The position numbers were made by a program, and so were the translations under genes. Below are positions 8,605-17,519 of a stretch of 64,000 nt of DNA, in pieces. The notes beneath the pieces are model-generated. The model did not search any database. It had not been told where the DNA came from and saw nothing but the letters and a program-made list of their open reading frames with translations. Every line of letters begins with the position of its first letter. Position 1 is the first letter of the stretch. The DNA is taken from contig JABLXP010000006.1 in assembly GCA_013178045.1 (NCBI GenBank), forward strand, positions 1 to 64,000, given 5' to 3'. The DNA is from Bacillota bacterium (GTDB lineage Bacteria > Bacillota > Ch66).

Positions 8605-9483
8605 TTACCCCTCACTCAGCTCGCGCAACCGCTGGATGTCAGCTGGGACCCCTTCAAAAGGAGTTTCCAGAATAAATGGCAATTTACGAAGTAAAGGATG
8701 GTGAAGCAAACGGGTAAACCCCTCGGCCCCGATCATCCCTTCCCCAATATGGGCATGGCGATCCACGCGGGAACCCAGCTGTCCCTGACTGTCATTGGCA
8801 TGCACAAGGCGAACACGCGACCAGCCAACAGTTTGCTCAAGCTGTGCACTAAACTCATCAAACCCTTCAGGCGAGGAGAGATCGTAACCAAAGGCAAAGG
8901 CGTGGCAAGTATCCAGACATAAACCGACCGAGGCGGGAACATGCTCCATAATGACCTGCAGTTCCTCTAAGCTACCGCCAATTTCCGTACCTTTACCGGA
9001 AATATTTTCGAGCAAGAGTTGAGTTTCTCCCGCAAATCTGGTTAACACTGTATTGATCAGCTTAATTAGCCTTTGTTGCCCTTCTTCACGGGTGCTCGTA
9101 GTGTAGGCCCCCGGATGTAAAACCAGAAAATGGGCCCCTAATTGGTCTGCTCGATTCAGGTCCTCTAAAACCAGGTCTTCAGCTAAATGATACAGTTGTT
9201 CACTTGGCGAGGCCGGATTGACAATATAAGGGATATGTACCACCAGGGTCTGGAGTGATGAAGCCTGGACCGCTTGCTGGAATTGTTGAGCCTCAGCTCG
9301 GCCGAACTGCCGAACCCGTCCCCCGCGAGGACTCCTGGAAAAAAACTGGACGGCTTCCAGTCTAAGCGCGTTAGCCAGATTAACCATTTGTTCCAGGCCA
9401 CCACTCATCGGCAGGTGGGCACCAATCTTTACGTTCTGCGACAAAATCTTCACCCCACTCACATCAATATCCTGATTATTCAT
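8605..9483 (-). CDS. nfo: Endonuclease IV (apurinic/apyrimidinic endonuclease)
   Basis: A 292-residue AP endonuclease of the xylose-isomerase-like TIM-barrel family, which incises DNA 5' to abasic sites during base-excision repair. Zinc-ligand motifs are visible in order: FLVLHPGAY, LLLENISGKG, VGLCLDTCHAFAFGYD, RLVHANDSQG, VDRHAHIGEG and FILETPFEG. Length is typical. It is followed closely on the minus strand by the membrane hydrolase gene (about 80 bases from its stop), so they may share a transcript. Confidence 0.93.
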   Translation of the reverse strand: MNNQDIDVSGVKILSQNVKIGAHLPMSGGLEQMVNLANALRLEAVQFFSRSPRGGRVRQFGRAEAQQFQQAVQASSLQTLVVHIPYIVNPASPSEQLYHLAEDLVLEDLNRADQLGAHFLVLHPGAYTTSTREEGQQRLIKLINTVLTRFAGETQLLLENISGKGTEIGGSLEELQVIMEHVPASVGLCLDTCHAFAFGYDLSSPEGFDEFSAQLEQTVGWSRVRLVHANDSQGQLGSRVDRHAHIGEGMIGAEGFTRLLHHPLLRKLPFILETPFEGVPADIQRLRELSEG

Positions 9484-9512
9484 AAAACCACACTTTCAGT
9501 TTATTACTTCCC

Positions 9513-9542
9513 TTGACAAGCCATAAACCGATAAACTATATT
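9513..9542 (+). promoter_or_regulatory. Probable sigma-A promoter of the small zinc-ribbon gene
   Basis: A TTGACA -35 box at 9513-9518 and a TATATT -10 box at 9537-9542 are separated by 18 bases. The start codon of the downstream gene lies 45 bases after the -10 box. Confidence 0.6.
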
Positions 9543-9586
9543 TGACTTAGAATAATTCTTATTATTGGTTATTTGGAGGGACTTTC

Positions 9587-9709
9587 ATGGCCATTTGGAA
9601 ATGCAAAAGTTGCGGTGAAGAAAAAGAGGCCCGTTGCAAACCCAAAAAGTGCCCGACCTGCAATGCTCAAGATAAGGACCAATTTGTTAAAACTGAACCA
9701 AAAAAATAA
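9587..9709 (+). CDS. Rubredoxin-like (RCKP-type) zinc-ribbon small protein
   Basis: A 40-residue protein with an ATG start, a GGAGGG ribosome site and a sigma-A-like promoter. It begins MAIWKCKSCGEEKEARCKP and continues KKCPTCNAQ. The CxxC pairs at residues 6/9 and 22/25 would hold one zinc or iron in a rubredoxin-type knuckle, and the RCKPKKCP segment is the hallmark of the small RCKP-type rubredoxin-like family common in anaerobic Firmicutes and Deltaproteobacteria. A cognate terminator follows at 9760-9785, so it is a complete monocistronic unit. Whether it carries iron for electron transfer or structural zinc is unknown. Confidence 0.8.
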   Translation: MAIWKCKSCGEEKEARCKPKKCPTCNAQDKDQFVKTEPKK

Positions 9710-9759
9710 TTAGAACCCTATATGCTATTATTTACCACAAAGCAGAACCTGACAACACG

Positions 9760-9785
9760 CACCTGTCGGCAATCAGGTGTTTTTT
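9760..9785 (+). terminator. Rho-independent terminator after the RCKP gene
   Basis: CACCTG and CAGGTG arms with an 8-base loop are followed directly by a TTTTTT run on the plus strand. Confidence 0.75.
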
Positions 9786-9787
9786 CT

Positions 9788-11137
9788 TCAACTCAGCCTC
9801 CAGCCCCCTCTTTTTATAAGCCACCCGAGTAAGCCTGCCCGGATCAGCCAGTCAGTCACCGTCACCAGCCAAACAAAAACTAACCCCAACCTCAGCACCT
9901 TGACAATTAAGTAAAACAGCGGTAACCGAAACAACCAAACGCCAAAGGCTGAAACCAACATGACGGTACGAGTCGCCCCCGCACCCCGCAGCGCCCCACC
10001 TAGTACCATCGCCAGGGCTAAAGACGGCTGCTCGAAAGCAGCGATTTGGATACATACCCGGCTTAAAGCCGTTACCGCCGGTTCCTTAGTAAAACCAGCC
10101 ACCAACCAATCCGGTACTAACAAAAATAGTAAAGAAAAGCCACTCATCAATAATGTTGCGAGTTTCGCCGTTTCCCAGGCGTTTTTTTCCGCCTCATCCG
10201 GTCGGCCGGCCCCCAGGTTCTGCCCGACCAATGTTCCAGCCGCAATGGCAAAACCATAGCCCGGCATAAAAGAAAGGGATTCGATTCGTGTGGTCACCTG
10301 GTGCGCGGCAAAGGCAACTGTGCCCAGTTGCACAAGAAGATAACTACTCACCATTGCCCCAAAGCTGTAAACCGCTTCTTCCATCCCAGCAGGTAAACCA
10401 ATCCTGATAATGCATCTGATTGCTCCCGGGTTTAAGCGAGTTAAGAACTCTTTTTTCAAAATTAAGCAGAACCGCCCCGAAAACAATACCCATAGGACCA
10501 AACCACAGCCGACTAACTGAGCACCCGCAGTAGCCACAGCCGCCCCGGTCGCCCCCCAGGCGGGAAACCCAAACTTGCCAAAGATTAAGACGTAGTCACC
10601 AATAATAATAATTAAATTAGTCATTGCCGCAATGTACATTGGTGTTCGGGTATCTCCCGCACCACGGAGCAGGTTATTGGCGGTAAAAAGAACCAACATA
10701 AAACCAGCAGTGAGGCCGACTGTTCGGAGATAGGCCACGCTTATTCGGGCTGCGTCCGCTTCCAGTCTGAAGGCCCTGATGATGAGCTCAGCGCCAAATA
10801 CAGTGATCAGCGTCACAGCCAGGCCGACTAGCGCGGTCAACAAAATGATTTGACCGGCCAACCGACCAGCCTTTTCCGCCTCCCCTGCCCCCACATGACG
10901 AATGACCAGGGCAGTCGCCCCGATACCAATGCCCTCCAGGATAAAGATTGTGGAAAAATACAGTTGACTACTTAGACCTACCGCCGCTAAGGGAACAGCC
11001 CCTAACTGGCCAACCATGGCCGTATCAACAATTCCCACCATCGTGTAAAGAATCATTTCCAGAATTGCTGGCCAGGCCAAACTGAGAATTCGTCGCTGGC
11101 GTACTGATAATCCCCATATCTCAGTCACCTGGTTCAC
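9788..11137 (-). CDS. MATE family multidrug/cation exporter
   Basis: A 449-residue, twelve-helix membrane transporter of the multi-antimicrobial extrusion family (NorM/DinF-like), which exports cationic drugs or metabolites in exchange for Na+ or H+. Visible family features are LAWPAILEMILYTMVGIVDT at the N-terminus, LLRGAGDTRTPMYIAAMTN in the first bundle and ALRGAGATRTVMLVS at the equivalent place in the second, reflecting the internal duplication. The start is either the GTG at 11137 or a GTG three codons later, which has better spacing from GAGGTG. Substrate not predictable. Confidence 0.88.
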   Translation of the reverse strand: MNQVTEIWGLSVRQRRILSLAWPAILEMILYTMVGIVDTAMVGQLGAVPLAAVGLSSQLYFSTIFILEGIGIGATALVIRHVGAGEAEKAGRLAGQIILLTALVGLAVTLITVFGAELIIRAFRLEADAARISVAYLRTVGLTAGFMLVLFTANNLLRGAGDTRTPMYIAAMTNLIIIIGDYVLIFGKFGFPAWGATGAAVATAGAQLVGCGLVLWVLFSGRFCLILKKEFLTRLNPGAIRCIIRIGLPAGMEEAVYSFGAMVSSYLLVQLGTVAFAAHQVTTRIESLSFMPGYGFAIAAGTLVGQNLGAGRPDEAEKNAWETAKLATLLMSGFSLLFLLVPDWLVAGFTKEPAVTALSRVCIQIAAFEQPSLALAMVLGGALRGAGATRTVMLVSAFGVWLFRLPLFYLIVKVLRLGLVFVWLVTVTDWLIRAGLLGWLIKRGGWRLS

Positions 11138-11230
11138 CTCACCATCTACTCATTCGTCACTAGTATAATCACCTTTGGGTTATGGAGCAAGTTTTCCCCT
11201 GAAAAGCCGAAAAAGGCATGTAGCTCAAAC

Positions 11231-11266
11231 AAAAACTACCCGGACGATGATTAAACACCCGGGTAG
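11231..11266 (-). terminator. Rho-independent terminator after the NuoE-like gene
   Basis: On the minus strand, CTACCCGG and CCGGGTAG arms are followed by TTTTTG. It lies about 30 bases after the stop of the NuoE-like gene. Confidence 0.75.
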
Positions 11267-11297
11267 CCTTAAGGCAAATTTTTGTAACAACCACTAA

Positions 11298-11786
11298 CTA
11301 GTGAGGCTTTCGGTATTTTTGCAGAACCTTGGGCAGAGCATCCACCGCCAACTGACCATGCACATCATCGTCAATAGTTACAACTGGCGCCAAGCCACAG
11401 GCCCCAACACAGCGCGTGGCTCGGAGCATAAATAATCCGTCCTCCGAGGTTTGGTTCACATTCACCTGTAATTCCCGCTTAAATGCCTCCAGGATTTCTT
11501 GGGCTCCTTTAACATAACAGGCCGTTCCCAGACAAACACTGATCATATGCTTGCCTTTGGGCCAGGTAGTAAACAATGAGTAAAAACTGACTACGCCGCA
11601 AATTTCACTAAGTGGAATATTCAGTTTTTCGGCTAGATAGCATTGGACATCTTCGGAAATGTAGCCAAAAGTCTCCTGGGTCTTCTGCAGCATCCTGATC
11701 AAGAGACCTGGATCACTGTCGTACCGGGCAATAATCTCATCCAGTGTTCGATACAGTTCTTGCTGGGATTGCAAATCCTCGCTCAT
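11298..11786 (-). CDS. NuoE/HndA-like [2Fe-2S] thioredoxin-like ferredoxin (orphan 24-kDa NADH dehydrogenase subunit)
   Basis: A 162-residue protein of the complex I 24-kDa family. The N-terminal helical part contains LIRMLQKTQETFGYIS, and the C-terminal thioredoxin-like domain has the four cluster cysteines in CLGTAC and RCVGACGLAP. In this family it passes electrons between a NuoF-type flavoprotein and partners such as FeFe hydrogenase (HndA) or formate dehydrogenase. The ATG at 11784-11786 has an AGGTGG site 8 bases before it; the longer open frame upstream overlaps the Nif3-like gene and is rejected. No nuoF or hydrogenase gene is adjacent and a terminator follows, so it is a stand-alone gene. 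Confidence 0.85.
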   Translation of the reverse strand: MSEDLQSQQELYRTLDEIIARYDSDPGLLIRMLQKTQETFGYISEDVQCYLAEKLNIPLSEICGVVSFYSLFTTWPKGKHMISVCLGTACYVKGAQEILEAFKRELQVNVNQTSEDGLFMLRATRCVGACGLAPVVTIDDDVHGQLAVDALPKVLQKYRKPH

Positions 11787-11883
11787 TAATGCGACCACCT
11801 TTCTTCCCCATTTAATCTTAGCATTTATTAGCTTGTCGATTAGCCGAATAGTTAATTCAAGTAAAAAATATGTATAGTTACTA

Positions 11884-13002
11884 TTACCTGATCTGCCAAA
11901 TAGATTCCCAAACTGTTGAAGGGAAGACTTGGACATCCGCCTTAATGACAGTCGGATGTTCACGTAGATAGCGAACCAGAGCAGGGATGATTACACTTTC
12001 TGTCCTGGCGTGGCCGGCGTCGATTACGGTCAGACCTAGACTGACAGCCTCTCGAGCTTCATGATACTTAATGTCCCCGGTAATCAAAACATCGGCTCCT
12101 TTCCCAACAGCCGACTGGATCAAAGAGCCGCCACTACCCCCACAAACCGCTACCCTTGATATGTTTCGCTCAGTTGGGCCGATAACTACTACCTGCTCTA
12201 TTTCCAACCGCTGTTTAACAAGGTTAATCAAGCCCTCCACAGAAAGCGGTTCCATCAGCTTACCGATCCGGCCCAAGCCAAATCTCCGCCCCTGATTAAG
12301 AAGGGGATAAACGTCGTAAGCCACCTCTTCATAAGGATGGGCCTTGAGCATGGCCGAAATCACCCGGTGACAACGTTTTGCCGGGACAATCGTCTCCAAG
12401 CGAAATTCCTCGACTTTTTCCAAATGCCCGACCCGTCCGATAAACGGATTAGCCCCAGCCAGCGGTCGAAAAGTACCTTCACCTAAGGTTTGAAAGGTGC
12501 AGTCTGAATAGTTGCCAATCCAACCAGCACCGGCCCGGCCCATTGCCTCCCGCACCACGTCTTCGTGTCCACGCGGCACAAAAACCACGATTTTGCACAG
12601 CTCCTCACTACCGGAAACCTGCAATGGCTCAGCTTCCGTAAGGCCAAGCAGTTCAGCCAGGACGGTGTTTACCCCGCCATCTACCACATCCAGATTGGTG
12701 TGACTGGTGTAGACCATTACCCCGTGTTGGATTAAGGTTTGCACGAGCTGCCCCAGGGGTTGATCATAGCGCAAATTTCTTAACGGGCGAAACAACAGGG
12801 GATGATGGGTAATAATCAGTTGAGCGCCAAGTTCCACCGCCTCCTTAACCACCAGGGGGCTAAGATCAAGCGCCACCAGCACCCGACTGACCTCCTGATT
12901 GGGGTTTCCCAACTGCAGGCCAATGTTGTCCCACTCTTCAGCCCAGGTCGGGGGAGCCAGTTCTTCCAGCAGGCTGATTATGGCCTGACATCGAAGTGAC
13001 AT
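11884..13002 (-). CDS. Nif3-like dinuclear metal centre protein (YqfO type)
   Basis: A 372-residue member of the NIF3/DUF34 family. It has the metal-binding elements LIITHHPLLF near residue 65 and ITGDIKYHEAREAVSLG and DAGHARTESV near the C-terminus. An inserted PII/CutA-like middle domain (from about residue 130 to 230, with FVPRGHEDVVREAMGRAGAG and HPYEEVAYDVYPL) is typical of the long Firmicutes form. Its molecular function is not established; a role with GTP cyclohydrolase or metal handling has been proposed for the family. It overlaps the upstream trmK gene by 65 bases, the same arrangement as yqfN-yqfO in Bacillus. Confidence 0.87.
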   Translation of the reverse strand: MSLRCQAIISLLEELAPPTWAEEWDNIGLQLGNPNQEVSRVLVALDLSPLVVKEAVELGAQLIITHHPLLFRPLRNLRYDQPLGQLVQTLIQHGVMVYTSHTNLDVVDGGVNTVLAELLGLTEAEPLQVSGSEELCKIVVFVPRGHEDVVREAMGRAGAGWIGNYSDCTFQTLGEGTFRPLAGANPFIGRVGHLEKVEEFRLETIVPAKRCHRVISAMLKAHPYEEVAYDVYPLLNQGRRFGLGRIGKLMEPLSVEGLINLVKQRLEIEQVVVIGPTERNISRVAVCGGSGGSLIQSAVGKGADVLITGDIKYHEAREAVSLGLTVIDAGHARTESVIIPALVRYLREHPTVIKADVQVFPSTVWESIWQIR

Positions 13003-13687
13003 CCAGCAACATCCTCCTCATTCGCTCAATGTGTTGACTTATTTCGTCTTGTTTATTCACTGCCCTGTGAGTGCGGCCACGGGTTAACTCTATCTTCACC
13101 TTTTCCAAATGTTCAATCTGACGTTGCAAATATTTAGCGAGCAAGGGGTCCTTTTTACGCCACAACACTGGGCCAATTTCTAAAAGTAGTTCGTCATCAA
13201 TGGATTGCTGCCCACGTTCGGCCACAATAATTACATACAGAAAGTCGTCTTCCGCAACCAACTGCTCGTCAATAATTTGCCAACCGTTAGTCAACAACCA
13301 CTGGCGCAGGGTTTTGGCCCCCACCATTGGTTGCAGGATCAGCCGCTTGACTCCTTGCAAAGCCGGTGCTGATTTACCCAGGATCTGCTGGATGGTTGTG
13401 CCCCCCATCCCGGCGATCACAACGGTATTCACCTCGCCTGGCCTTAAGATCGTTAAGCCGTCCCCCTGCCGAACACTGATCCGTCCGCTCAATCCGTGTT
13501 CTTCTACAGTCTTCAGGGCAGACAGATACGGCAGCTGGTTCACCTCACTGGCCACTATCCGGGGACAAATCCCCGCCGTAACCAGGTAAACTGGCAAATA
13601 GGCGTGATCGGTCCCAATGTCGGCTACAATGCTGCCGGGCTCAACATAGCGAGCCACCGCGGCTAATCTTTCGCTCAACAAACCCAT
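12938..13687 (-). CDS. trmK: tRNA (adenine-22-N1)-methyltransferase TrmK
   Basis: A 249-residue SAM-dependent methyltransferase of the TrmK/COG2384 family, which makes m1A22 in tRNA. The N-terminus LSERLAAVARYV is followed by the SAM-binding motif VADIGTDHAYLP, then VVIAGMGGTTIQQIL and LILQPMVGAKTLRQWL, all characteristic. Its 3' end overlaps the Nif3-like gene. It lies downstream of rpoD and four tRNA genes, as in other Firmicutes. Confidence 0.9.
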   Translation of the reverse strand: MGLLSERLAAVARYVEPGSIVADIGTDHAYLPVYLVTAGICPRIVASEVNQLPYLSALKTVEEHGLSGRISVRQGDGLTILRPGEVNTVVIAGMGGTTIQQILGKSAPALQGVKRLILQPMVGAKTLRQWLLTNGWQIIDEQLVAEDDFLYVIIVAERGQQSIDDELLLEIGPVLWRKKDPLLAKYLQRQIEHLEKVKIELTRGRTHRAVNKQDEISQHIERMRRMLLDVTSMSGHNQPAGRTGSPDLG

Positions 13688-13796
13688 AGTACGCCCCCTG
13701 CATGGTAGTTTTAGAAAACCTCTATCCCTATTTTACCACAAAGCCCAGGGATAAAAACAATCAAGCCCTGCCGTATCAGGCAAGGCTTCAATTTTG

Positions 13797-13872
13797 TGGT
13801 GGGCGATGACAGGATCGAACTGCCGACCCCCTGCTTGTAAGGCAGGTGCTCTCCCAGCTGAGCTAATCGCCC
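13797..13872 (-). tRNA. tRNA-Val (TAC)
   Basis: Minus-strand cloverleaf of 76 bases with a GGGCGAT/ATCGCCC acceptor stem, anticodon loop CTTACAA (anticodon TAC), T-loop GTTCGATCC and encoded CCA. It is the last of a four-tRNA minus-strand cluster. Confidence 0.95.
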
Positions 13873-13873
13873 C

Positions 13874-13948
13874 TGGTGACCCGTAGGGGATTCGAACCCC
13901 TGTTGCCGGCGTGAAAGGCCGGTGTCTTAACCACTTGACCAACGGGCC
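13874..13948 (-). tRNA. tRNA-Glu (TTC)
   Basis: Minus-strand 75-base cloverleaf with GGCCCGT/ACGGGTC acceptor arms, anticodon loop CTTTCAC (anticodon TTC), T-loop GTTCGAATC and encoded CCA. It is one base from the Val gene. Confidence 0.95.
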
Positions 13949-13968
13949 AATTTATTAATTAAAAAATA

Positions 13969-14043
13969 TGGTGGGCCCACCTGGGATCGAACCAGGGACC
14001 AACCGGTTATGAGCCGGTGGCTCTACCGCTGAGCTATAGGCCC
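13969..14043 (-). tRNA. tRNA with CAT anticodon, probably Ile2 (lysidine type), otherwise elongator Met
   Basis: Minus-strand 75-base cloverleaf with GGGCCTA/TGGGCCC acceptor arms, anticodon loop CTCATAA and encoded CCA. The GGCTCATAACC anticodon arm is the usual form of the isoleucine tRNA whose C34 is converted to lysidine, but gene callers often label it Met. It is not the initiator: the acceptor stem starts with a normal G-C pair. Confidence 0.85.
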
Positions 14044-14073
14044 ATAAACACCAGGGCAAGATAATGATAAGGG

Positions 14074-14148
14074 TGGCTCCCCGAGCAGGATTCGAACCTG
14101 CAACCTACCGGTTAACAGCCGGTTGCTCTACCGTTGAGCTATCGAGGA
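14074..14148 (-). tRNA. tRNA-Asn (GTT)
   Basis: Minus-strand 75-base cloverleaf with TCCTCGA/TCGGGGA acceptor arms, discriminator G, anticodon loop CTGTTAA (anticodon GTT) and encoded CCA. First gene of the tRNA cluster. Confidence 0.95.
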
Positions 14149-14229
14149 ACGCCCAATGACAAAGCCAATTATACGATAGATTGGTCGCGTAAGTCAATAT
14201 AAGAAAAAGCGAGCTAACTTGTTCTGGGG

Positions 14230-14297
14230 GGAGTTAGCCGATGAAACCTCCGAATATTTCGGTTTTTTACTCGGATGCGCGGCCGGCTAACTACTCC
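14230..14297. repeat. Large inverted repeat overlapping the rpoD stop codon
   Basis: AGTTAGCCG (14232-14240) and CGGCTAACT (14284-14292) are perfect complements enclosing a smaller CCGAA/TTCGG hairpin (14250-14262) followed by TTTTTT on the plus strand. The outer right arm includes the rpoD termination codon. It may serve as the rpoD transcript end or protect its 3' end; it does not look like a standard minus-strand terminator because the T run is on the other strand. Confidence 0.5.
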
Positions 14298-15385
14298 AGA
14301 TAGTCTTTCAATTTTTTACTGCGGCTAGGATGGCGCAGTTTACGCAATGCCTTGGCTTCGATTTGTCGGATTCTCTCCCGGGTCACGCCAAACTCTTGCC
14401 CTACCTCTTCCAGGGTGCGGGCCCGCCCGTCGTCAAGACCAAACCGGAGGCGCAGAACTTTCTCCTCCCGCGGCGTCAAGGTTTCCAGTACTTCTTCTAA
14501 CTGTTCCTTGAGGAGAATAAACGAAGCAGCTTCAGCGGGTGCCGGTGCGTCTTCATCCTCAATAAAATCACCCAGGTGACTATCTTCTTCCTCACCAATG
14601 GGAGTTTCCAGGGACACGGGTTCCTGGGCAATCTTCATAATCTCCCGGACACGTTCAACTGGAATATCCATTTCTTTCGCGATCTCTTCCGGAGTTGGCT
14701 CCCGACCCAACTCCTGGAGGAGCTGACGCGAGACCCGAATCAGCTTATTTATCGTCTCTACCATATGCACTGGAATTCGGATCGTCCGGGCCTGGTCCGC
14801 GATTGCCCGTGTTATGGCCTGACGGATCCACCAGGTCGCGTAGGTGCTAAATTTATAACCTTTACGGTAGTCGAATTTTTCTACGGCCTTGATCAGTCCC
14901 AGGTTGCCTTCCTGGATCAAATCGAGAAAAAGCATTCCCCGTCCCACGTAACGCTTAGCGATACTCACCACTAAACGCAAATTGGCTTCGGCCAGACGCC
15001 GTTTGGCTTCTTCATCACCTTTTTCCATGCGTTTAGCCAGCTCGATCTCTTCTTCCGCGGTCAGCAGTGGTACCCGGCCAATTTCCTTGAGGTACATCCT
15101 GACCGGGTCATCGATTCCTATTCCTTCAGGAACGGAGAGGTCAACTTCAACATCTTCAGTGTGGGCTTCACCATCGGTGTTTTCCAGGGCTTCAATTTCC
15201 CCCGCTTCCGGTACGACTTCGATCCCCATCCCGCTCAGATGTTCGTATATCTCATCGATTTGTTCAGCCGTTAGCTCAATGCCCTGCAGAGCATCCATAA
15301 TTTCACGGTAGGTTAAAACACCTCGCTTTTTCCCACGCTGGATCAAGCTCTTAACGGCTTCGATCTTCAACTGTTCAACCTTCAT
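14291..15385 (-). CDS. rpoD: RNA polymerase primary sigma factor SigA/RpoD
   Basis: A 364-residue group 1 sigma-70 factor that directs RNA polymerase to housekeeping promoters. Region 1.2 ([17 protein letters not shown]) is near residue 92. Region 2 includes [20 protein letters not shown] and [17 protein letters not shown]. Region 3 starts [13 protein letters not shown], and region 4 ends with [21 protein letters not shown] shortened region 1.1 at the N-terminus is typical of Firmicutes. It is immediately downstream of dnaG (44 bases apart), the conserved macromolecular synthesis operon order. Confidence 0.97.
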   Translation of the reverse strand: MKVEQLKIEAVKSLIQRGKKRGVLTYREIMDALQGIELTAEQIDEIYEHLSGMGIEVVPEAGEIEALENTDGEAHTEDVEVDLSVPEGIGIDDPVRMYLKEIGRVPLLTAEEEIELAKRMEKGDEEAKRRLAEANLRLVVSIAKRYVGRGMLFLDLIQEGNLGLIKAVEKFDYRKGYKFSTYATWWIRQAITRAIADQARTIRIPVHMVETINKLIRVSRQLLQELGREPTPEEIAKEMDIPVERVREIMKIAQEPVSLETPIGEEEDSHLGDFIEDEDAPAPAEAASFILLKEQLEEVLETLTPREEKVLRLRFGLDDGRARTLEEVGQEFGVTRERIRQIEAKALRKLRHPSRSKKLKDYLE

Positions 15386-15429
15386 ACCTCTTCCCCCCTT
15401 CCTGAAGACACAATGAATATCAATTCGAG

Positions 15430-17313
15430 TTATTTGACTTTATGCTCCCGTAGGAGCGCCTGATACTCACTCATGAGGTTTTTCGCTTCCGTTGTTTCCG
15501 CCAAACCTGCCTCACTTAGCGTGATAATTTGTTGCCTTAACTGCTCAATTCGTTGTTGACCCCGATAGCGCTTAATAGTTTTGATATAATCATCAAGCAA
15601 TCGTTCCCGCTGTTCTACATCAGCTGGACAATCATGAAAGCAGATTTCTGTAAGTAAGGATTGACAGGCGGGGTCATCCAGTTCATCAATTACCCGGGCG
15701 AGGCCCTCACGATTATACACCCGGTTAGCCAGGTAGTTTCTGAGATGAGCCCAAATCTTCTGTAAATATTCATCAGTAAACAAATCTGGCCCTAATTCTG
15801 CTTCAGCCTTTGGCCAAACTGAACAGTCCTCCAAAATCATTTGTAACAACTTCCGTTCGGCCATCAAATGAGCCGGCCGGTTGATCCGTTCGGCAAGCTT
15901 ACTTTTCCCCAGCAGCGGATTGGTTAATGCGCGCACTTCAATTTTATTATGTCTAAATTGTGCATTTCTATCCCAATTGGTGCCAGTTTTGCGCGTTTTT
16001 CCTAAGTATTTACGAAAATCAGCTACAATGGCCTCTTCGCTAATATCCACTGTTCTGGCCAGGAGTCGAATATATTCCTGCTGTTCGATCTCCGAATTAA
16101 CCTGGGCCAAGTCGGGTAGTAATTCCTCCACTACCGCGACTTTGCCGGTGACGTTACCCCAATCGTATCGCTCACAGGCCCGCCTGAGTTTATATGCAAA
16201 GAACCCCTGGGTCCATTTCCGCAATGCGTTTTGGAAGGCCTCCCGGCCGTGCTTCTGAATGAATTCGTCGGGGTCTTTTCCATCAGGTAAGGTTAAGACT
16301 TTAACCCGGGCACCCTGACTGCGTAAAATTTCAATCCCCCGCATGGTCGCAGCTACACCCGCTTGATCGGTATCATAGGCTAAAATAACTTCAGGGCTGT
16401 ACCGCACCAGCAACCGAGCCTGGGTCTCCGTTAGGGCCGTTCCCAGCGAGCCAACTACATTGGTTATACCGAACTGGTGAGCCGTGATCACGTCCAGGTA
16501 ACCCTCAACCAGGATCGCCTGTTGGCTATGCTGAATACTGGTTCGTGCCATGTGTAATCCGTACAGGTGGTCACCTTTGGAAAAGAATCGGGACTCCGCC
16601 GAATTTAGGTATTTGGGTTCACCGCTTTCCAGAATTCGACCACCAAAGCCAACGATTTTTCCCATGTAATTATAAATCGGGAACATCAGCCGGCCCCGGA
16701 AGCGGTCGTAATAACCGCCGCCCCCACCGCGGGCCACAATCAAACCAGCCTGCGCCAACTCCTGAGCCGAAAACCCCTGGTTTAACAGGTGACGTAACAA
16801 AGCATCCCATGCTGGTAACGAAAAACCTAATTGAAAGCGCTTAATACTTTCCTCATTGATCCCACGCCGGGTTAAATAGTCTCGGGCTACTTGCCCTTCA
16901 GGTGATACAAGCAACAATTCGTGATAAAAGGCTGCAGCTGCCGCCTGCATTCGCCAAAACTTCTGCTTTTCGCTGTATTCCCGCTGCCTGGTTGGGCTGT
17001 TCTCTTTGGAATTGAGTTCGACGCCCACTCGCTCGGCCAGGACAGCGGCAGCTTCCCAAAAAGTTAAACCATCTTTTTTCTGGATAAAATTAATCGCGTT
17101 GCCGCCAGTCTGACAGCCAAAACAATAAAACAACTGTTTATCCGGCGATACAGTAAATGAGGGAGTATCTTCAAGGTGAAAAGGACATCGTCCCCAGTAA
17201 TCTTTTCCCTTTTTTCTTAAGACAACATATTCTGAGATCAGGTCGACTATGTCGGTTCTGGTGTAGATTTCGGCAAGAATCTCATTCTGGCTGTACTTAC
17301 TCACCTTAACCAC
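15430..17313 (-). CDS. dnaG: DNA primase
   Basis: A 627-residue primase that makes RNA primers at the replication fork. The N-terminal zinc finger is visible as [16 protein letters not shown] and [16 protein letters not shown], followed by the TOPRIM core with [16 protein letters not shown] and [18 protein letters not shown] (EGYxD and DxDxAG motifs). A C-terminal helicase-interaction region follows from about residue 470. It sits directly upstream of rpoD. Confidence 0.96.
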   Translation of the reverse strand: MVKVSKYSQNEILAEIYTRTDIVDLISEYVVLRKKGKDYWGRCPFHLEDTPSFTVSPDKQLFYCFGCQTGGNAINFIQKKDGLTFWEAAAVLAERVGVELNSKENSPTRQREYSEKQKFWRMQAAAAAFYHELLLVSPEGQVARDYLTRRGINEESIKRFQLGFSLPAWDALLRHLLNQGFSAQELAQAGLIVARGGGGGYYDRFRGRLMFPIYNYMGKIVGFGGRILESGEPKYLNSAESRFFSKGDHLYGLHMARTSIQHSQQAILVEGYLDVITAHQFGITNVVGSLGTALTETQARLLVRYSPEVILAYDTDQAGVAATMRGIEILRSQGARVKVLTLPDGKDPDEFIQKHGREAFQNALRKWTQGFFAYKLRRACERYDWGNVTGKVAVVEELLPDLAQVNSEIEQQEYIRLLARTVDISEEAIVADFRKYLGKTRKTGTNWDRNAQFRHNKIEVRALTNPLLGKSKLAERINRPAHLMAERKLLQMILEDCSVWPKAEAELGPDLFTDEYLQKIWAHLRNYLANRVYNREGLARVIDELDDPACQSLLTEICFHDCPADVEQRERLLDDYIKTIKRYRGQQRIEQLRQQIITLSEAGLAETTEAKNLMSEYQALLREHKVK

Positions 17314-17519
17314 CTAGTCTTCCTCTGATCTTGTATCCATAATTTTCGCTAGATCTTTGTAAATTCCTGCTGGTCACCAAGGATTAACAGCAATTATCCT
17401 GAAAGTAATATATTCGCTACCCTGATATTATTTCCTCCCTCGATTCGACATTCTTTTACCCAATTTATGTCGGGAGAGGGGCGTTTTTGTAGTTTGTACC
17501 AATTTTAGAATATTATTCC

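Noticed and set aside
13733-13942. Open frame across the tRNA-Val and tRNA-Glu genes
   Set aside because: It is tRNA sequence translated by chance; the cloverleaves are complete.
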